Of a DNA stretch of 64,000 bases, positions 7,704-17,601 are shown in pieces (position 1 is the stretch's first letter; each line of letters starts with the position of its first letter). The position numbers were made by a program, and so were the translations under genes. The stretch comes from Catenuloplanes indicus (lineage in GTDB: Bacteria > Actinomycetota > Actinomycetes > Mycobacteriales > Micromonosporaceae): assembly GCF_030813715.1 (NCBI RefSeq), contig NZ_JAUSUZ010000001.1:7192001-7256000 (forward strand), in the 5' to 3' direction. The notes under the pieces were generated by a model that was not told the DNA's origin, did not search any database, and saw only the letters and a list, made by a program, of their open reading frames with translations.

Positions 7704-9623
7704 ATGGCGCTCGTGCGTCTCCTGACCGTCTCGACGGCCGTCCTCCTCGTCTCTCTGCCCGCGGCACCGGCCCTGGCCGCGGCCCCGCCGAACGTGCCCG
7801 CCGACCTCCGCAGCGACCGGCGCGACTGCGCGACCGGCGAGGACCGGCCGTGGGTGCACACCATTGAGCCGACACTCAGCGCGCGGGTCTCCGACCCGGA
7901 CCCGGCGCAGGGCCTCACCACGACGTTCAGGTGGCGGGTGCTCGGTGCGGCGTACGCGGACGCCGACCAGCGCGCGACCGGCGCGCCGAACGGCAGTGTG
8001 ACCTCGGTGCCGCTGTCCGGGCTCCGGGACGGACTGACCTATGCATGGCAGGCGCGGACCTTCGACGGGGCGCTGGCCGGCGAGTGGTCGGCCGAGTGCG
8101 AGTTCTCGATCGACACGACACCACCGGCACCGCCGTCGGCCGTGGTGCTCGCGCAGCCCTCCGTCACGATCGGCTCACCGGCCGTTTTCCGGGTCAGCCC
8201 GCCGGTGACCGCGCCGGACTCGGTGGACGCCTACGCGTACGCGCCGAGCAGCGGAGTCTCGGCCGGGGCCGCGCCGGTCGTCGCCGCGAACCCGGACGGC
8301 AGCGCCGACGTGACCGTCATGCCGGTCACCACCGGCATGACCACGCTGTGGGTCTGGTCCCGTGAGCGCACCGGGCTGTTCTCCACGCCCGTCACGGTCG
8401 ACTTCTGGGTGCGTCAGCTGCCGGGGCCGGTGGCGCATTGGTCGTTCGACGACGCGTCCGCACCCGGTGGGGACACCAGCGGAAACGGAAACCACCTGGC
8501 GTTCGCGGGTGCGGCCGCACGCACGCCCGCCCGGGGCGGTCTCGGCACCGGCCTGTCGCTCGGCGCCGCCGGCGACGTCGCGACGACGGCCGGCCCGATC
8601 GCGGCCGCCGATCCGGACACCGGTGCCGCGAAGCCGCTCGACACCTCGGACAGCCTGACGGTGCAGGCCTGGGTGCGCGCCGACGACCCGGCCGCCGCGG
8701 CGCGGACCGCGGTGAGCGTCGAGGGCGCACGTACCGCCGCGTTCACGCTCGGCGTCCGGGACGGCCGGTGGAGCTTCGCCATGGCGGAGGCGGACACCGA
8801 CGATCCGGAGATCCGGGCGGCGGGGTCGGACGAGGCCGCGGTCGCCGGTCGGTGGACACATCTGGCCGGTACCTACGACGCGGCCGGCGGCGCACTGCGT
8901 CTCTACGTCAACGGGGTGGCGCAAGCCGCCGCCGCGACGCTCACCCACGGCTTCGCGGCGGACGGTGCGGTCGTGATCGGGCGCGGGTTCCGGCGCGGCG
9001 GCCCGGCGGAGCCGCTGGGCGGCGCGGTCGACGACGTGTCGATCCACAACCGGGTCGTGCCCGTGCGGGACTTCGAATCGGTCTCGCTGCCGCTGGTGCC
9101 GACGATCGTCGCGTCGGCACCGGCGGTCCGCCCCGGCGAGACCGTGACGTTCACGATCGGCGGCCGGGGCGACAGCAACGTGGTGGCGTTCCGGTACTCG
9201 CGGAGCGGCGCGGCGCCGTACGAGACGCTGACGCCGGAGGCGCCGGGCGGGGAGGCGCGCTTCACACTGACCGCGCCCGCGACCGGTGGGGTGTCGTTCT
9301 GGATCGCGGCGGTGGACACCCTGGGCCGCGCCAGCGCGAAGATCCCCGGCGGCGTCAGCGTGATCGTGCCGTACACCGTCACGGTCCCGGTCTACGACCC
9401 CGAGGAGAGGCCGCTGGCCGGCGCGACGGTCAGCCTCGGTGCCGGGATCAGCGGGGTCACCGACATCAACGGCGAGGTGGTGTTCTCGGACGTGCCGTAC
9501 GGCACCTACGTGATCACGACGGCCAAGGACGGGTGGTGCCGCAGCGAGGAACCGATCGAGGTCGGGCCCTATCACCTGAATTATGCGGTGTGGTTCGTCG
9601 ACACGGTTCCCTGCGCACGGTGA
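7704..9623 (+). CDS. Secreted multidomain protein with LamG-like jelly-roll
   Basis: A 639-residue exported protein. The chosen ATG gives a clean signal peptide (MALVRLLTVSTAVLLVSLPA with Ala-X-Ala cleavage near residue 25-28); a GTG 63 nt upstream would bury it. Residues about 45-150 resemble a fibronectin/Ig-like fold (TTFRWRV, GLTYAWQARTFD, FSIDTTPPAPP). About 245-450 is a concanavalin-type LamG domain (VAHWSFDD, SLTVQAWVRADD, RWTHLAGTYDAAGGALRLYV, GGAVDDVSIHNRVV). The C-terminus (about 570-630) resembles a carboxypeptidase-regulatory beta sandwich (PLAGATVSLG, VFSDVPYGTYVITTAKDGW). No catalytic domain is visible, so glycan or surface binding is the likely role. TAGGAT lies 5 nt before the ATG, suggesting a leaderless transcript. 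Confidence 0.8.
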   Translation: MALVRLLTVSTAVLLVSLPAAPALAAAPPNVPADLRSDRRDCATGEDRPWVHTIEPTLSARVSDPDPAQGLTTTFRWRVLGAAYADADQRATGAPNGSVTSVPLSGLRDGLTYAWQARTFDGALAGEWSAECEFSIDTTPPAPPSAVVLAQPSVTIGSPAVFRVSPPVTAPDSVDAYAYAPSSGVSAGAAPVVAANPDGSADVTVMPVTTGMTTLWVWSRERTGLFSTPVTVDFWVRQLPGPVAHWSFDDASAPGGDTSGNGNHLAFAGAAARTPARGGLGTGLSLGAAGDVATTAGPIAAADPDTGAAKPLDTSDSLTVQAWVRADDPAAAARTAVSVEGARTAAFTLGVRDGRWSFAMAEADTDDPEIRAAGSDEAAVAGRWTHLAGTYDAAGGALRLYVNGVAQAAAATLTHGFAADGAVVIGRGFRRGGPAEPLGGAVDDVSIHNRVVPVRDFESVSLPLVPTIVASAPAVRPGETVTFTIGGRGDSNVVAFRYSRSGAAPYETLTPEAPGGEARFTLTAPATGGVSFWIAAVDTLGRASAKIPGGVSVIVPYTVTVPVYDPEERPLAGATVSLGAGISGVTDINGEVVFSDVPYGTYVITTAKDGWCRSEEPIEVGPYHLNYAVWFVDTVPCAR

Positions 9624-9708
9624 GGGTGTGCCGCACCGAGCCGGTGGCCGGGGACGTGACGTTCGGTTACTCGTTCTTCGTGTACTTCATCGCCACCGAA
9701 CCCCGCTG

Positions 9709-9736
9709 CTGACGGGGGCCCTCGGGCCCTCGTCAG
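9709..9736. terminator. Bidirectional terminator between LamG gene and chemoreceptor
   Basis: Thirteen-base arms (9709-9721 and 9724-9736, one mismatch) around a 2-nt centre lie between two convergent genes and touch the chemoreceptor stop codon. Confidence 0.55.
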
Positions 9737-11352
9737 TACGTGAAGCGGGAGACCGTGGTCTGTAGCTCGGTGGACATCCGGGACAGTTCGGCGGCGGAGC
9801 GCTGGGCGTCGGCGACGGACTCGGCCGTGATCCGGGCGTTCTCGGCCACGTTGTCGATGCTGGCGCTGATCTGGCCGGTGGCGCTCGCCGCCTCGGCGAC
9901 GTTGCGGTTCATCTCGGCCGTGGTCGCGGACTGCTCCTCGACCGCGGACGCGATCGTGGTGGTGTAGTCGTTGATCCGGCCGATCACCTCGGCGATCTCC
10001 TGGATCGCGGTGACCGCCTGGTTACTGTCGGCCTGGATCGCCTCGACCCGGCGGGAGATGTCCTCGGTGGCCCGCGCGGTCTCCTGGGCCAGGTCCTTGA
10101 CCTCGGTGGCGACGACCGCGAAGCCCTTGCCGGCCTCTCCGGCGCGGGCGGCCTCGATGGTGGCGTTCAGCGCGAGCAGGTTGGTCTGCTCCGCGATCGC
10201 GGTGATCACTTTGATCACGTCGCCGATCTGGCGGGACGACTCGCCGAGCGTGGCGATGGTCTGGTTGGTGGACTCCGCGACGGCCACGGCCTGCCCGGCG
10301 ACCTCGGCCGCGTTGTTCGCGCTCTGCGCGATCTCGCCGATCGCGGCGCCCATCTCCTCGGACCCGGCCGCGACCGTGGTCACGCCCTGGGACACCTCCT
10401 CGGATGCGGCGGAGACCACCTTGGCCTGGGTGGAGGCCTCCTCCGCGTTCTTGGCGATCTGGTTCGCGATGACCGAGGTCTCCTCGGCCGCGGCGGCGAG
10501 GCTGTGCGACGCCGCGCCGACGGACGCGACCACCTCGCGGGTCTGCCGCAGCGCGCGGGTGAGCGCGGCCGCCATCTGGCCGACCTCGTCCTTGCCGTGC
10601 ACGTCCGGCTCGTCGGTGAGGTCGCCCTCGGCCATCCGGGACAGCGAGCGCTGGACCCGGGCCAGCGGGCCGACGATCTGCCGGGCCACCCAGACGCCGA
10701 GCGCCATCGCGAGCAGCACGCCGACGATGCCGACGATCACCAGCGTCCGCTCGCCGGTGGCCGCGGTGGCGGCGCCTTCGTCAGCGCGTTTCTTCGCCTG
10801 CGCCGCCTCGGCCTCGTTCTCCGCCTCGATCGCGTCGCTGGCCACCGTCATCTCCGGCAGCAGGACGTCGCGGTAGCCGGTGAAGAACTGGTCCGTCTGG
10901 CCGCGCTCGGCCAGCGGGAGCAGCTGGTTCTCGGCGATGTCGACCAGCTTCCCGTAGCTGGCGTTGAACGCCGGCATGGCCTCGGGGTCCACCGCGAAGG
11001 GCGCGTATGCGGCGGAACCCGCCTCGATCCTGCCCTCTCGGTCGTCCATCTCGCCGCGGAGCGTCGTCCGGGTCGCCGCGCTTGCGCCGCCGTACTCCAG
11101 CACCCGGGCACGCCAGCCCTGGAAGTCGCGTTGCAGCGACGACAGCGTGGTCAGCGGTGCGACGTTGTCCCGGTACAGCTGCTCGTTCCGGTCCGCCAGC
11201 GAGTCGAGCTGCACGAAGCCGGTAACACCGATCACACCGGCGGCCACCGAGGCCACGGCCACGGCGGAGAGGATCTTCGCGTTCACACCCCGGTCGGTGA
11301 AGAAGCGCGCCGGGCCGCCGTGCCGGGCGGCCGAGGAGGCCTCAGTGCTCAT
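9733..11352 (-). CDS. Methyl-accepting chemotaxis protein
   Basis: A 539-residue transmembrane chemoreceptor. TM1 is about residues 25-47, followed by an extracellular four-helix-bundle sensor (about 50-200), TM2 (about 203-223), a HAMP domain ([20 protein letters not shown], about 228-280) and a long coiled-coil signalling domain. The conserved hairpin tip [20 protein letters not shown] (from about 388) that contacts CheA and CheW is intact. ATG 11352 has a GGGGGA ribosome site 6 nt upstream. No che genes occur in the window, so partners are elsewhere. It follows the GGDEF-EAL gene by 102 nt on the same strand. The ligand is unknown. Confidence 0.92.
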   Translation of the reverse strand: MSTEASSAARHGGPARFFTDRGVNAKILSAVAVASVAAGVIGVTGFVQLDSLADRNEQLYRDNVAPLTTLSSLQRDFQGWRARVLEYGGASAATRTTLRGEMDDREGRIEAGSAAYAPFAVDPEAMPAFNASYGKLVDIAENQLLPLAERGQTDQFFTGYRDVLLPEMTVASDAIEAENEAEAAQAKKRADEGAATAATGERTLVIVGIVGVLLAMALGVWVARQIVGPLARVQRSLSRMAEGDLTDEPDVHGKDEVGQMAAALTRALRQTREVVASVGAASHSLAAAAEETSVIANQIAKNAEEASTQAKVVSAASEEVSQGVTTVAAGSEEMGAAIGEIAQSANNAAEVAGQAVAVAESTNQTIATLGESSRQIGDVIKVITAIAEQTNLLALNATIEAARAGEAGKGFAVVATEVKDLAQETARATEDISRRVEAIQADSNQAVTAIQEIAEVIGRINDYTTTIASAVEEQSATTAEMNRNVAEAASATGQISASIDNVAENARITAESVADAQRSAAELSRMSTELQTTVSRFTY

Positions 11353-11454
11353 CAGTCATCCCCCGAATCCGGACCGGACGCAACCGGACCGCAACCGGCC
11401 AATCGACCGGTTGACACGGGGTCTTTATGTTTTTGCACCGTTTGGCGGTCCCGT

Positions 11455-13731
11455 TCACCGGCCGCCGAGTGCCGGTGAGGTGTGGATCAGCTCCTCCAGC
11501 TCCGCGGCCGGCATCGGCCGGGCGTAGTGGTAGCCCTGTCCGGTACGGCAGCCGAGCAGCGTCAGCTCGGTCGCCTGCGCGGCCGTCTCGATGCCCTCGG
11601 CCACGGTGTCCAGGTGCAGGACCTGGCTCAGCCGGATCACCGCCTCCGCGACCGCGGAACCCTCCGGCTCGCCGTTCAGCTCGGACACGAAGCAGCGGTC
11701 CAGCTTGAGGATGTCCACCGGCAGCCGGGTCAGGTAGCGCAGCGAGGAGTAGCCGGTGCCGAAGTCGTCCAGCGCGATCCGGATGCCGAGCCGGCGCAGC
11801 TCCTCCAGGCGCGTCACGCACACGCCGTCGTCGGCCACCGCGCTCTCGGTCAGCTCCAGCACCAGGTCGTGCGGGCTCAGGCCGGTGCGCGCGAGGATCG
11901 CGGACACCTGGTCCACCAGCCCCGGCGAGGCGAGCTGGCGCGGTGAGAGGTTCACCCCGGCGCGCAGATGCGCCCGGCCGGGCAGCCGCTGCCACGCCAC
12001 GACCTGCCGGGCCGCCTCCTCCAGCACGAACAGGCCGATCTTCTCGATCGCGCCGGTCTGCTCGGCCAGCGGGATGAACCGGTCCGGCGGGATCAGGCCG
12101 CGCTCCGGGTGGTGCCAGCGGACCAGCGCCTCCACCGCGACCGGTTCGCCGGTCGCCAGCGTGACGATCGGCTGGTAGAACACGCGCAACTGCCCGGAGC
12201 CGACCGCGCCGCCCAGCTCACCGGCCAGCACGCTCTCCGTCGCGGCCAGGTCCTCGAAGCCCTCGGTCCACCGCTCGTACCGGTGCCCGCCCCGGCGTTT
12301 TGCCTGGTACATCGCCATGTCCGCGCGGTGCCGGACCACGTCGGCCGGGTCGTCGGCGGTGGTCAGCGCGATGCCGATGCTGACGCCGATCCCGGACGGT
12401 ACGCCGTCGACCGTCAGCTCCCGCGCGGCTGCGGCCAGGATCCGCCGGGCGACCACCTCGGCCTGCTCCGCGTCGCCGACCTTGTGCAGCACCACCGCGA
12501 ACTCGTCGCCACCGAGCCGTCCGGCCGTGTCCGACTGGCGGACGCACTGCCGCAGCACGTCCGCGAACGCGATCAGCACCGCGTCACCGGCCTCGTGCCC
12601 GCGCGTGTCGTTGAACCGCTTGAAGCCGTCCAGGTCGATCAGCAGCACGGCGGCCACCTCGCCGTGCGTGACCTGGCGCCGCACGGCCGTGTCCAGGCTG
12701 GCCCGGAGCCGTACCCGGTTGGCCAGGCCGGTCAGCGCGTCGCTGATCACCAGCTCGTGGTTCTCCCGCATCGCGAGGATCTGCCTGGCCGCGACCGCGC
12801 CGGTCATCACGATCATACCGGCCACCAGCCCGCCCCACGGGAACAGCGCGCGCTCCTGCGCGGTGGCCGCGAGCAGCAGCGCGTACCCGATGGAGAGCGC
12901 GAGGTACGGCAGCTGCGTCGCGGAGCGGGCCAGCCGGTCATCGGCCGGTGGGCGGACGTCGACCGGCCGGGCGATCCGCGCCGCCGCCGCGGCCGCGGCG
13001 AGGAACACCCCGGTGATCATCAGCAGTGTGGGCACCGTGCGCCAGCCGCTGTCCACGTCTATCTCGCCGTGCACCGCGTCGTACGACCAGTACAGGTCCG
13101 CCGCGAGGCAGACGGCCAGCCCGGCGATCAGCGCGGTCAGCGGGTGCCGGACCGCGGTGATGCCGCTGCGCAGCAGCAGCGTGCACACACCGAACAGCAA
13201 AGCCAGGTCGGTGAGCGGAAACGCGACGCCGAGCAGCGCGTGCAGCCCGGCACCGCCCCGGGCGAGCATCGGGCCGATCAGGAAGTACCACATGATCATG
13301 AAGCCGCCACCGACGACCGTGGTGATGTCGGCCGCGAACGTGAGCCGTTCCCGCCCGGAGAGCGGCCGCATCGGGAACGACAGTACGCCGGTCAGCATCA
13401 GCGGCGCCCACAGCAGGCGACAGGTCTGGATCGCGACCGGCCCCCAGGACGGCGCCACGCCGAGCAGATCCGCCACCGCGTACGCCAGGATCGCGCCGGC
13501 CAGCACGGTCCAGCCGGCTGCCATCCACCACCAGGCGCGGCGCACCGGTGGCAGCGCGCGGGCACCGGCGATCCAGCAGGCGGCGGCGGCCAGCGCGGAC
13601 CCGAGCAGCATGCCGCGCCGGAACAGCAGGCCGTCGTCCGGCAGCAGCCCGGACAGGTGGGCGGCGAGCAGCGACACCCACGCCCCGGCCACGATGACCA
13701 GCGGCCACCCGGCCGGACGCAGCATGGCCAT
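11455..13731 (-). CDS. Membrane-bound diguanylate cyclase/phosphodiesterase (GGDEF-EAL)
   Basis: A 758-residue protein with a hydrophobic N-terminal half (about 9-10 membrane segments to residue about 310) followed by a GGDEF domain (DALTGLANR, IDLDGFKRFNDTRGHEAGD, RLGGDEF near residue 405) and an EAL domain (AVEALVRWHHPERGLIPP near 530, LDDFGTGYSSLRYL near 650, LKLDRCF). Both catalytic signatures are intact, so both synthesis and breakdown of cyclic di-GMP are possible; the net direction cannot be read. The N-terminal region is a probable membrane sensor. ATG 13731 has AGGAG 9 nt upstream. Cyclic di-GMP is the ligand of BldD, also encoded in this window. Confidence 0.92.
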   Translation of the reverse strand: MAMLRPAGWPLVIVAGAWVSLLAAHLSGLLPDDGLLFRRGMLLGSALAAAACWIAGARALPPVRRAWWWMAAGWTVLAGAILAYAVADLLGVAPSWGPVAIQTCRLLWAPLMLTGVLSFPMRPLSGRERLTFAADITTVVGGGFMIMWYFLIGPMLARGGAGLHALLGVAFPLTDLALLFGVCTLLLRSGITAVRHPLTALIAGLAVCLAADLYWSYDAVHGEIDVDSGWRTVPTLLMITGVFLAAAAAAARIARPVDVRPPADDRLARSATQLPYLALSIGYALLLAATAQERALFPWGGLVAGMIVMTGAVAARQILAMRENHELVISDALTGLANRVRLRASLDTAVRRQVTHGEVAAVLLIDLDGFKRFNDTRGHEAGDAVLIAFADVLRQCVRQSDTAGRLGGDEFAVVLHKVGDAEQAEVVARRILAAAARELTVDGVPSGIGVSIGIALTTADDPADVVRHRADMAMYQAKRRGGHRYERWTEGFEDLAATESVLAGELGGAVGSGQLRVFYQPIVTLATGEPVAVEALVRWHHPERGLIPPDRFIPLAEQTGAIEKIGLFVLEEAARQVVAWQRLPGRAHLRAGVNLSPRQLASPGLVDQVSAILARTGLSPHDLVLELTESAVADDGVCVTRLEELRRLGIRIALDDFGTGYSSLRYLTRLPVDILKLDRCFVSELNGEPEGSAVAEAVIRLSQVLHLDTVAEGIETAAQATELTLLGCRTGQGYHYARPMPAAELEELIHTSPALGGR

Positions 13732-13799
13732 GTCGTCGCTCCTGGTCGGCCGGGGTCAGTGGCCGGTCCATTCGGCCCGGCCCCGGCCCGGCTGAGAAG

Positions 13800-14297
13800 T
13801 CACGGCAGGTCAAAGATCAGGCAGCTGGACGTGGCGTGGGCGAGCAGCCGCCCGGCCGCGTCGGTGAGCCGGGACTCGGCTAGCGCGGTCCGGCGGCCGC
13901 GGTTGAGCACCGTGCCCTCGCAGCGCACCCGGCCGGTCGCGATCGTGACCGGGCGGACGAACTTCACGTTCAGGTCCAGCGAGGTGTAACCGACGCCGGC
14001 CGGCAGCGTGGTGTGCACCGCGCACGCGGCGGCCGTGTCCAGCAGCGTCGAGATGACGCCGCCGTGCACCGAGCCGAGCGGGTTGTAGTGGAACTCCTGC
14101 GGCTCCAGCTCGAGGCCGATCCAGCCCTCCTTCGCCTCCATGCCCGCGATGCCGACCGTTTGCATGATCGGCGGTGCCGGCAGCTCGCCCGCGGCCATCG
14201 CCCGGATCAGGTCCAGACCGTCGCGGCGGCCGAGGTGAGCGGCGACCGCCGCGGGATCCGTCCAGCCGTACGTGCGGCTGCGCTGCGTCTCTTCCAT
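13800..14297 (-). CDS. PaaI-family hotdog-fold thioesterase
   Basis: A 165-residue single-domain hotdog protein. The key segment NPLGSVHGGVISTLLDTAAACAVH (start near residue 72) contains the HGG and following acidic residue typical of PaaI/YbgC-like acyl-CoA thioesterases, and SLDLNVKFVRPV and GTVLNRGRRTALAES match later strands of the fold. It likely hydrolyses an aromatic or medium-chain acyl-CoA; the substrate is not readable. It lies 68 nt upstream of the GGDEF-EAL gene on the same strand and divergent from the MFS gene. Confidence 0.85.
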   Translation of the reverse strand: MEETQRSRTYGWTDPAAVAAHLGRRDGLDLIRAMAAGELPAPPIMQTVGIAGMEAKEGWIGLELEPQEFHYNPLGSVHGGVISTLLDTAAACAVHTTLPAGVGYTSLDLNVKFVRPVTIATGRVRCEGTVLNRGRRTALAESRLTDAAGRLLAHATSSCLIFDLP

Positions 14298-14386
14298 GGA
14301 CGCAGCCTGACAGCCCGGCCCACCGTTGCGCGAGGGGTTCCCGGCCGCGCCGCATAACGGGCGCGCTCCCGGGCATACACTGCGAT

Positions 14387-15958
14387 GTGTCGATCACCGG
14401 GCCGCTGCGCATCGCCGTCTACCGCAATCTTTGGCTCGCGGTGCTGGTCAGCAACGTCGGCCTGTGGATGCAGACGGTCGGCGCGCAGTGGCTGCTGGTC
14501 AGCGAACCGAACGCGTCCACGCTCGTGTCGCTGGTGCAGACCGCCAGCCTAGCGCCGGTCTTCCTGCTCGCACTGCCGGCCGGCGCGCTGGCCGACGGCC
14601 TCGACCGGCGCCGCCTGCTGCTCACCGTGCAGACCGCGCTCGCACTGGTCGGCGGCGCACTGACGTTGGTCACCGCGCTCGGTGACGTACCACCGGCACT
14701 GCTGTTGACCTTCACGTTCGCGCTCGGCGCCGGTCAGGCGCTCACGCTGCCGGCCTGGCAGGCCACCATCCCCGACCTGGTACCGCGCGAGCAGCTCGTC
14801 TCCGCGTCCGCGCTCGGCTCGATCAGCGTCAACGCGGCCCGCGCGATCGGACCCGCGGTCGCCGGGCTGCTCATCGCGCAGGCCGGCGCCGCCGTGGTCT
14901 TCGGGATCAACGCGCTCACGTTCGTGCTGTTCGCGGCCGTGCTGGCGGCCTGGCGCCCGGGCACCGCCGGCGTGCCGCGCACGCCGGAGCCGTTCACCTC
15001 CGCGGTCCGGGCCGGCAGCCGCTACGTGCGGCACTCCCCGGTGGTCCGCCGGATCCTGCTCCGCGCGATCCTGTTCATCGCGCCCGGCAACGCGCTCTGG
15101 GCGTTGCTGCCGCTGGTCGCCAGCCAGCGGCTCGGCTTCGGCTCCGGCGGGTACGGCCTGATGCTCGCCGTGCTCGGCGCCGGCGCGGTCGCCGGTGCGT
15201 TCCTGCTCGCCCCGATCCGCGACCGGGTCTCCAACAACCAGATGCTGCTCGCCGCCGGCGTGATCTACGCGGCTGTGCTGGCCGTGCTCGGCCTGCTCCG
15301 GACGCCCGCGGTGGTCCTGGTCGCGCTGCTCCCGGCCGGCCTGGCCTGGGTCGCGGTGCTGTCCACGATAAACGCGTCCATGCAGCTCTTCCTGCCCGGC
15401 TGGGTGCGGGCCCGGGGCCTGTCCATCTACCAGATCGTCGTCGCCGCGGCCCAGGCGCTGCCGGCGCTGGCCTGGGGGCTGCTCGCGGACGCGGCCAGCC
15501 TGCCGGTCGCGCTGTCCGCCGCGGCCGGCGTGATGCTGACCGGAACGCTGACGCTGCGCCTCTGGCCGCTGATCGACACCCGGGACATGGACCGCGCGCC
15601 CGCGGTCTTCTGGCCGGAGCCGCACCTGACGCTCGAACCGGACCTGCGCGCCGGGCCGGTGCTGGTCTCGGTGCGCTACCGGGTCACGGCGGAGAACACG
15701 GCGGCGTTCATCACCGCGATGGACGCGGTCCGCCGGTCCGTCCAGCGGACCGGGGCGTACCGGTGGGGGCTCTTCCAGGACGGTGCCGGTGCCGGCACGT
15801 TCGTCGAGGTGTACCTGGTGCCGTCCTGGGCGGAGCACCTTCGTCAGCACGAGGGCCGGCTCACCGGGGCGGACCGGGCGGCGGAGGAGCGGGCCCGCGC
15901 GCTGGCGGACGGCCCGCCGGAGGTCAGCCACCTGTTCCCGGCCATCGCACGGCCGTAG
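14387..15958 (+). CDS. MFS exporter (MFS_3/EntS-like) with C-terminal ferredoxin-like domain
   Basis: A 523-residue transporter of the MFS_3 branch that includes EntS-like exporters. About 12 membrane segments cover residues 15-405 (NLWLAVLVSNVGLWMQTVGAQ at the start, GALADGLDRRRLLL loop near 65-80). After the last helix a cytoplasmic domain of about 110 residues (LVSVRYRVTAENTAAFITAM to HLFPAIARP) resembles an antibiotic-monooxygenase/Dabb ferredoxin-like fold, a fusion common in this actinobacterial subgroup. GTG 14387 was chosen because TACACT ends 5 nt before it, consistent with a leaderless transcript, and because it begins just before the first helix. The cargo is unknown. Confidence 0.88.
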   Translation: MSITGPLRIAVYRNLWLAVLVSNVGLWMQTVGAQWLLVSEPNASTLVSLVQTASLAPVFLLALPAGALADGLDRRRLLLTVQTALALVGGALTLVTALGDVPPALLLTFTFALGAGQALTLPAWQATIPDLVPREQLVSASALGSISVNAARAIGPAVAGLLIAQAGAAVVFGINALTFVLFAAVLAAWRPGTAGVPRTPEPFTSAVRAGSRYVRHSPVVRRILLRAILFIAPGNALWALLPLVASQRLGFGSGGYGLMLAVLGAGAVAGAFLLAPIRDRVSNNQMLLAAGVIYAAVLAVLGLLRTPAVVLVALLPAGLAWVAVLSTINASMQLFLPGWVRARGLSIYQIVVAAAQALPALAWGLLADAASLPVALSAAAGVMLTGTLTLRLWPLIDTRDMDRAPAVFWPEPHLTLEPDLRAGPVLVSVRYRVTAENTAAFITAMDAVRRSVQRTGAYRWGLFQDGAGAGTFVEVYLVPSWAEHLRQHEGRLTGADRAAEERARALADGPPEVSHLFPAIARP

Positions 15959-15972
15959 CGGTACGGCCGCGC

Positions 15973-16809
15973 TCAGGGCGTGGGCAGGAGCGCGCGGATC
16001 GGGGTCGCCGGGTGCCCGGAGAGCAGCGGCACGTCCGCGGTGACCGGGGCGAGCGCGCCCGACGCGATCGCGGTGTAGGTGGAGATCCACGCGTCGAGCT
16101 GCCAGGCCGGCGCGGCGTAGTGCGCCCGGGACGCGCGGGCCTCCGCCAGGGACTCGGCGTGGTAGCCGACCGGGCGGCCGGTGTGCGCGGTGAGCAGCGC
16201 GGCCACGTCGGCCAGGCCGACCGCTTCCGGGCCGGTCAGGTGGTACGTGCGGTGCGCGTGGCCGGCGGGGGAGCGCAGCACCGCGGCGGCGCAGTCCGCC
16301 ACGTCCGCGCGGGCCACGGCGGAGACGCGGCCGTCGGCGGCCGGGCCGCGGATGACGCCGTCCGGGCCGGCCAGCGTGAGCAGGAAGTCGGCATAGAGGT
16401 TGTCCCGCAGCGCGGTCCAGGTCAGACCGGAGGTGCGCAGGTGCTCCTCGGTGGCGTGGTGGTCGCGGGCCAGCGTGAACTCCGCGTCGGCGGCGGCGCC
16501 GAAGAACGAGATGTAGACCAGATGGCGTACGCCCGCGGTGACGGCCGCGTCGATGAACGTGCGGTGCTCGTCGAGGCGGTCGGCGGACTCGGCGGCGGAG
16601 ACCATCAGCGCGACCTCGGTGCCCCGCAGCGCGCGGGCCACGGCGTCGTGGTCGCCGTACGAGGCGGCGGCCACGGTCGAGCGCGGCAGCGCCGGGGCGC
16701 GTGAGGGGGAGCGGGCGATCAGGCGCAGCGGATGGCCGGCGGCGCAGAGACGGCGGGCGACCGCGCCGCCGAGATGGCCGGTCACGCCGGTCACCGCGAT
16801 CTCGATCAT
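15973..16809 (-). CDS. NmrA-like NAD(P)-binding reductase (azoreductase/SDR type)
   Basis: A 278-residue atypical short-chain dehydrogenase starting MIEIAVTGVTGHLGGAVARR, whose TGxxGxxG dinucleotide motif fixes the start; a longer frame upstream adds only basic low-complexity sequence that overlaps the neighbour. It keeps the NmrA-type order: nucleotide motif, VALMVSAAESADR, VRHLVYISFFGA (lacking a canonical Tyr-x-x-x-Lys pair), LTWTALRDNLYADF and YHLTGPEAV. Members include NAD(P)H:quinone or azo reductases and redox sensors. It is 13 nt after the start of the upstream membrane protein gene's end, so the two form a likely operon. Confidence 0.86.
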   Translation of the reverse strand: MIEIAVTGVTGHLGGAVARRLCAAGHPLRLIARSPSRAPALPRSTVAAASYGDHDAVARALRGTEVALMVSAAESADRLDEHRTFIDAAVTAGVRHLVYISFFGAAADAEFTLARDHHATEEHLRTSGLTWTALRDNLYADFLLTLAGPDGVIRGPAADGRVSAVARADVADCAAAVLRSPAGHAHRTYHLTGPEAVGLADVAALLTAHTGRPVGYHAESLAEARASRAHYAAPAWQLDAWISTYTAIASGALAPVTADVPLLSGHPATPIRALLPTP

Positions 16810-16822
16810 GCCGGTGATTGTG

Positions 16823-17353
16823 TCACTGGCCGTCGTCCGTGGGGCGATCACGGCGTACCGGCGGCGGCGCGGTCGTGTCGTCCCCGCGCGTGCCGCGCGC
16901 CGGGCCGGCCGGGTGGTTCTCACTGGTCCGGTCGGCCGGGTGGTTCTCGCGCGGGCCGCGCATCGGGTCGAAGAACGCGTCCTCGGCCGACTCCGGCGGG
17001 CGGCGGAACCAGGCGCGGGCGCTCGGCGTGCTGACCAGCGCGGCGTAGATGACCGGCCAGCCGAGCGAGGGCAGGCCGGCCAGCACGGTCTCCTGGGTCA
17101 TCCGGGCCACGGCCAGCGCGGCACCGGCGCCGCAGAGGAGCAGCAGCAGCACGCGGCCCCAGCCGTGACCGCGGAGCACGGCCCAGGCCAGCAACAGATA
17201 GAGCGCGCCGTACGGCACCAGCGACCACGGCGGGAGGACGCTGCCCATCGGGTCGCCGGACAACCCGTACGCGAGCGTCAGGGCACCACCGGCGCCGAGC
17301 AGCACGGAGGTCGCCAGGACCGCGGCCGGCGGGAGACCGCGACGCATGACCAT
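16823..17353 (-). CDS. Unidentified small membrane protein with acidic/basic tail
   Basis: A 176-residue protein I do not recognise by function. Four membrane segments fit residues about 8-30, 42-60, 67-84 and 90-108; the last 60 residues are hydrophilic, with SAEDAFFDPMRGPRENHP repeated in part as SENHPAGPARG. Two start codons (17353 and 17347) are equally good. It sits just upstream of, and in the same orientation as, the NmrA-like reductase with only 13 nt between them. Confidence 0.7.
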   Translation of the reverse strand: MVMRRGLPPAAVLATSVLLGAGGALTLAYGLSGDPMGSVLPPWSLVPYGALYLLLAWAVLRGHGWGRVLLLLLCGAGAALAVARMTQETVLAGLPSLGWPVIYAALVSTPSARAWFRRPPESAEDAFFDPMRGPRENHPADRTSENHPAGPARGTRGDDTTAPPPVRRDRPTDDGQ

Positions 17354-17560
17354 GCGCGGATCTAACCATGAGTATCGTTCGCGAATCAGTCATCGGCCCG
17401 CCCGCCTGGTGTCGTTCATCCGAACGAGGAGACGCTCGTCGCGCTCCGCGTAACGGGCCGTGACTGAGGATCATGCGAGCGGGTCCGGCCGTAGCGCCCC
17501 GGCCGCACAGGCGGCGATCAGGTCGTCCTTGTCCGTGCGGACGCGGCGGACATGGAGAGG

Positions 17561-17587
17561 CCCTGCCGCGGGGTTGGTGCGGCAGGG
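17561..17587. terminator. Hairpin downstream of PanE-like gene
   Basis: A perfect 9-bp stem (17561-17569 with 17579-17587) around a 9-nt loop lies 15 nt past the stop of the minus-strand reductase gene. It has no U-tract. The rest of 17354-17600 shows no gene. Confidence 0.45.
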
Positions 17588-17601
17588 CGCTCAGGGGATG
17601 A

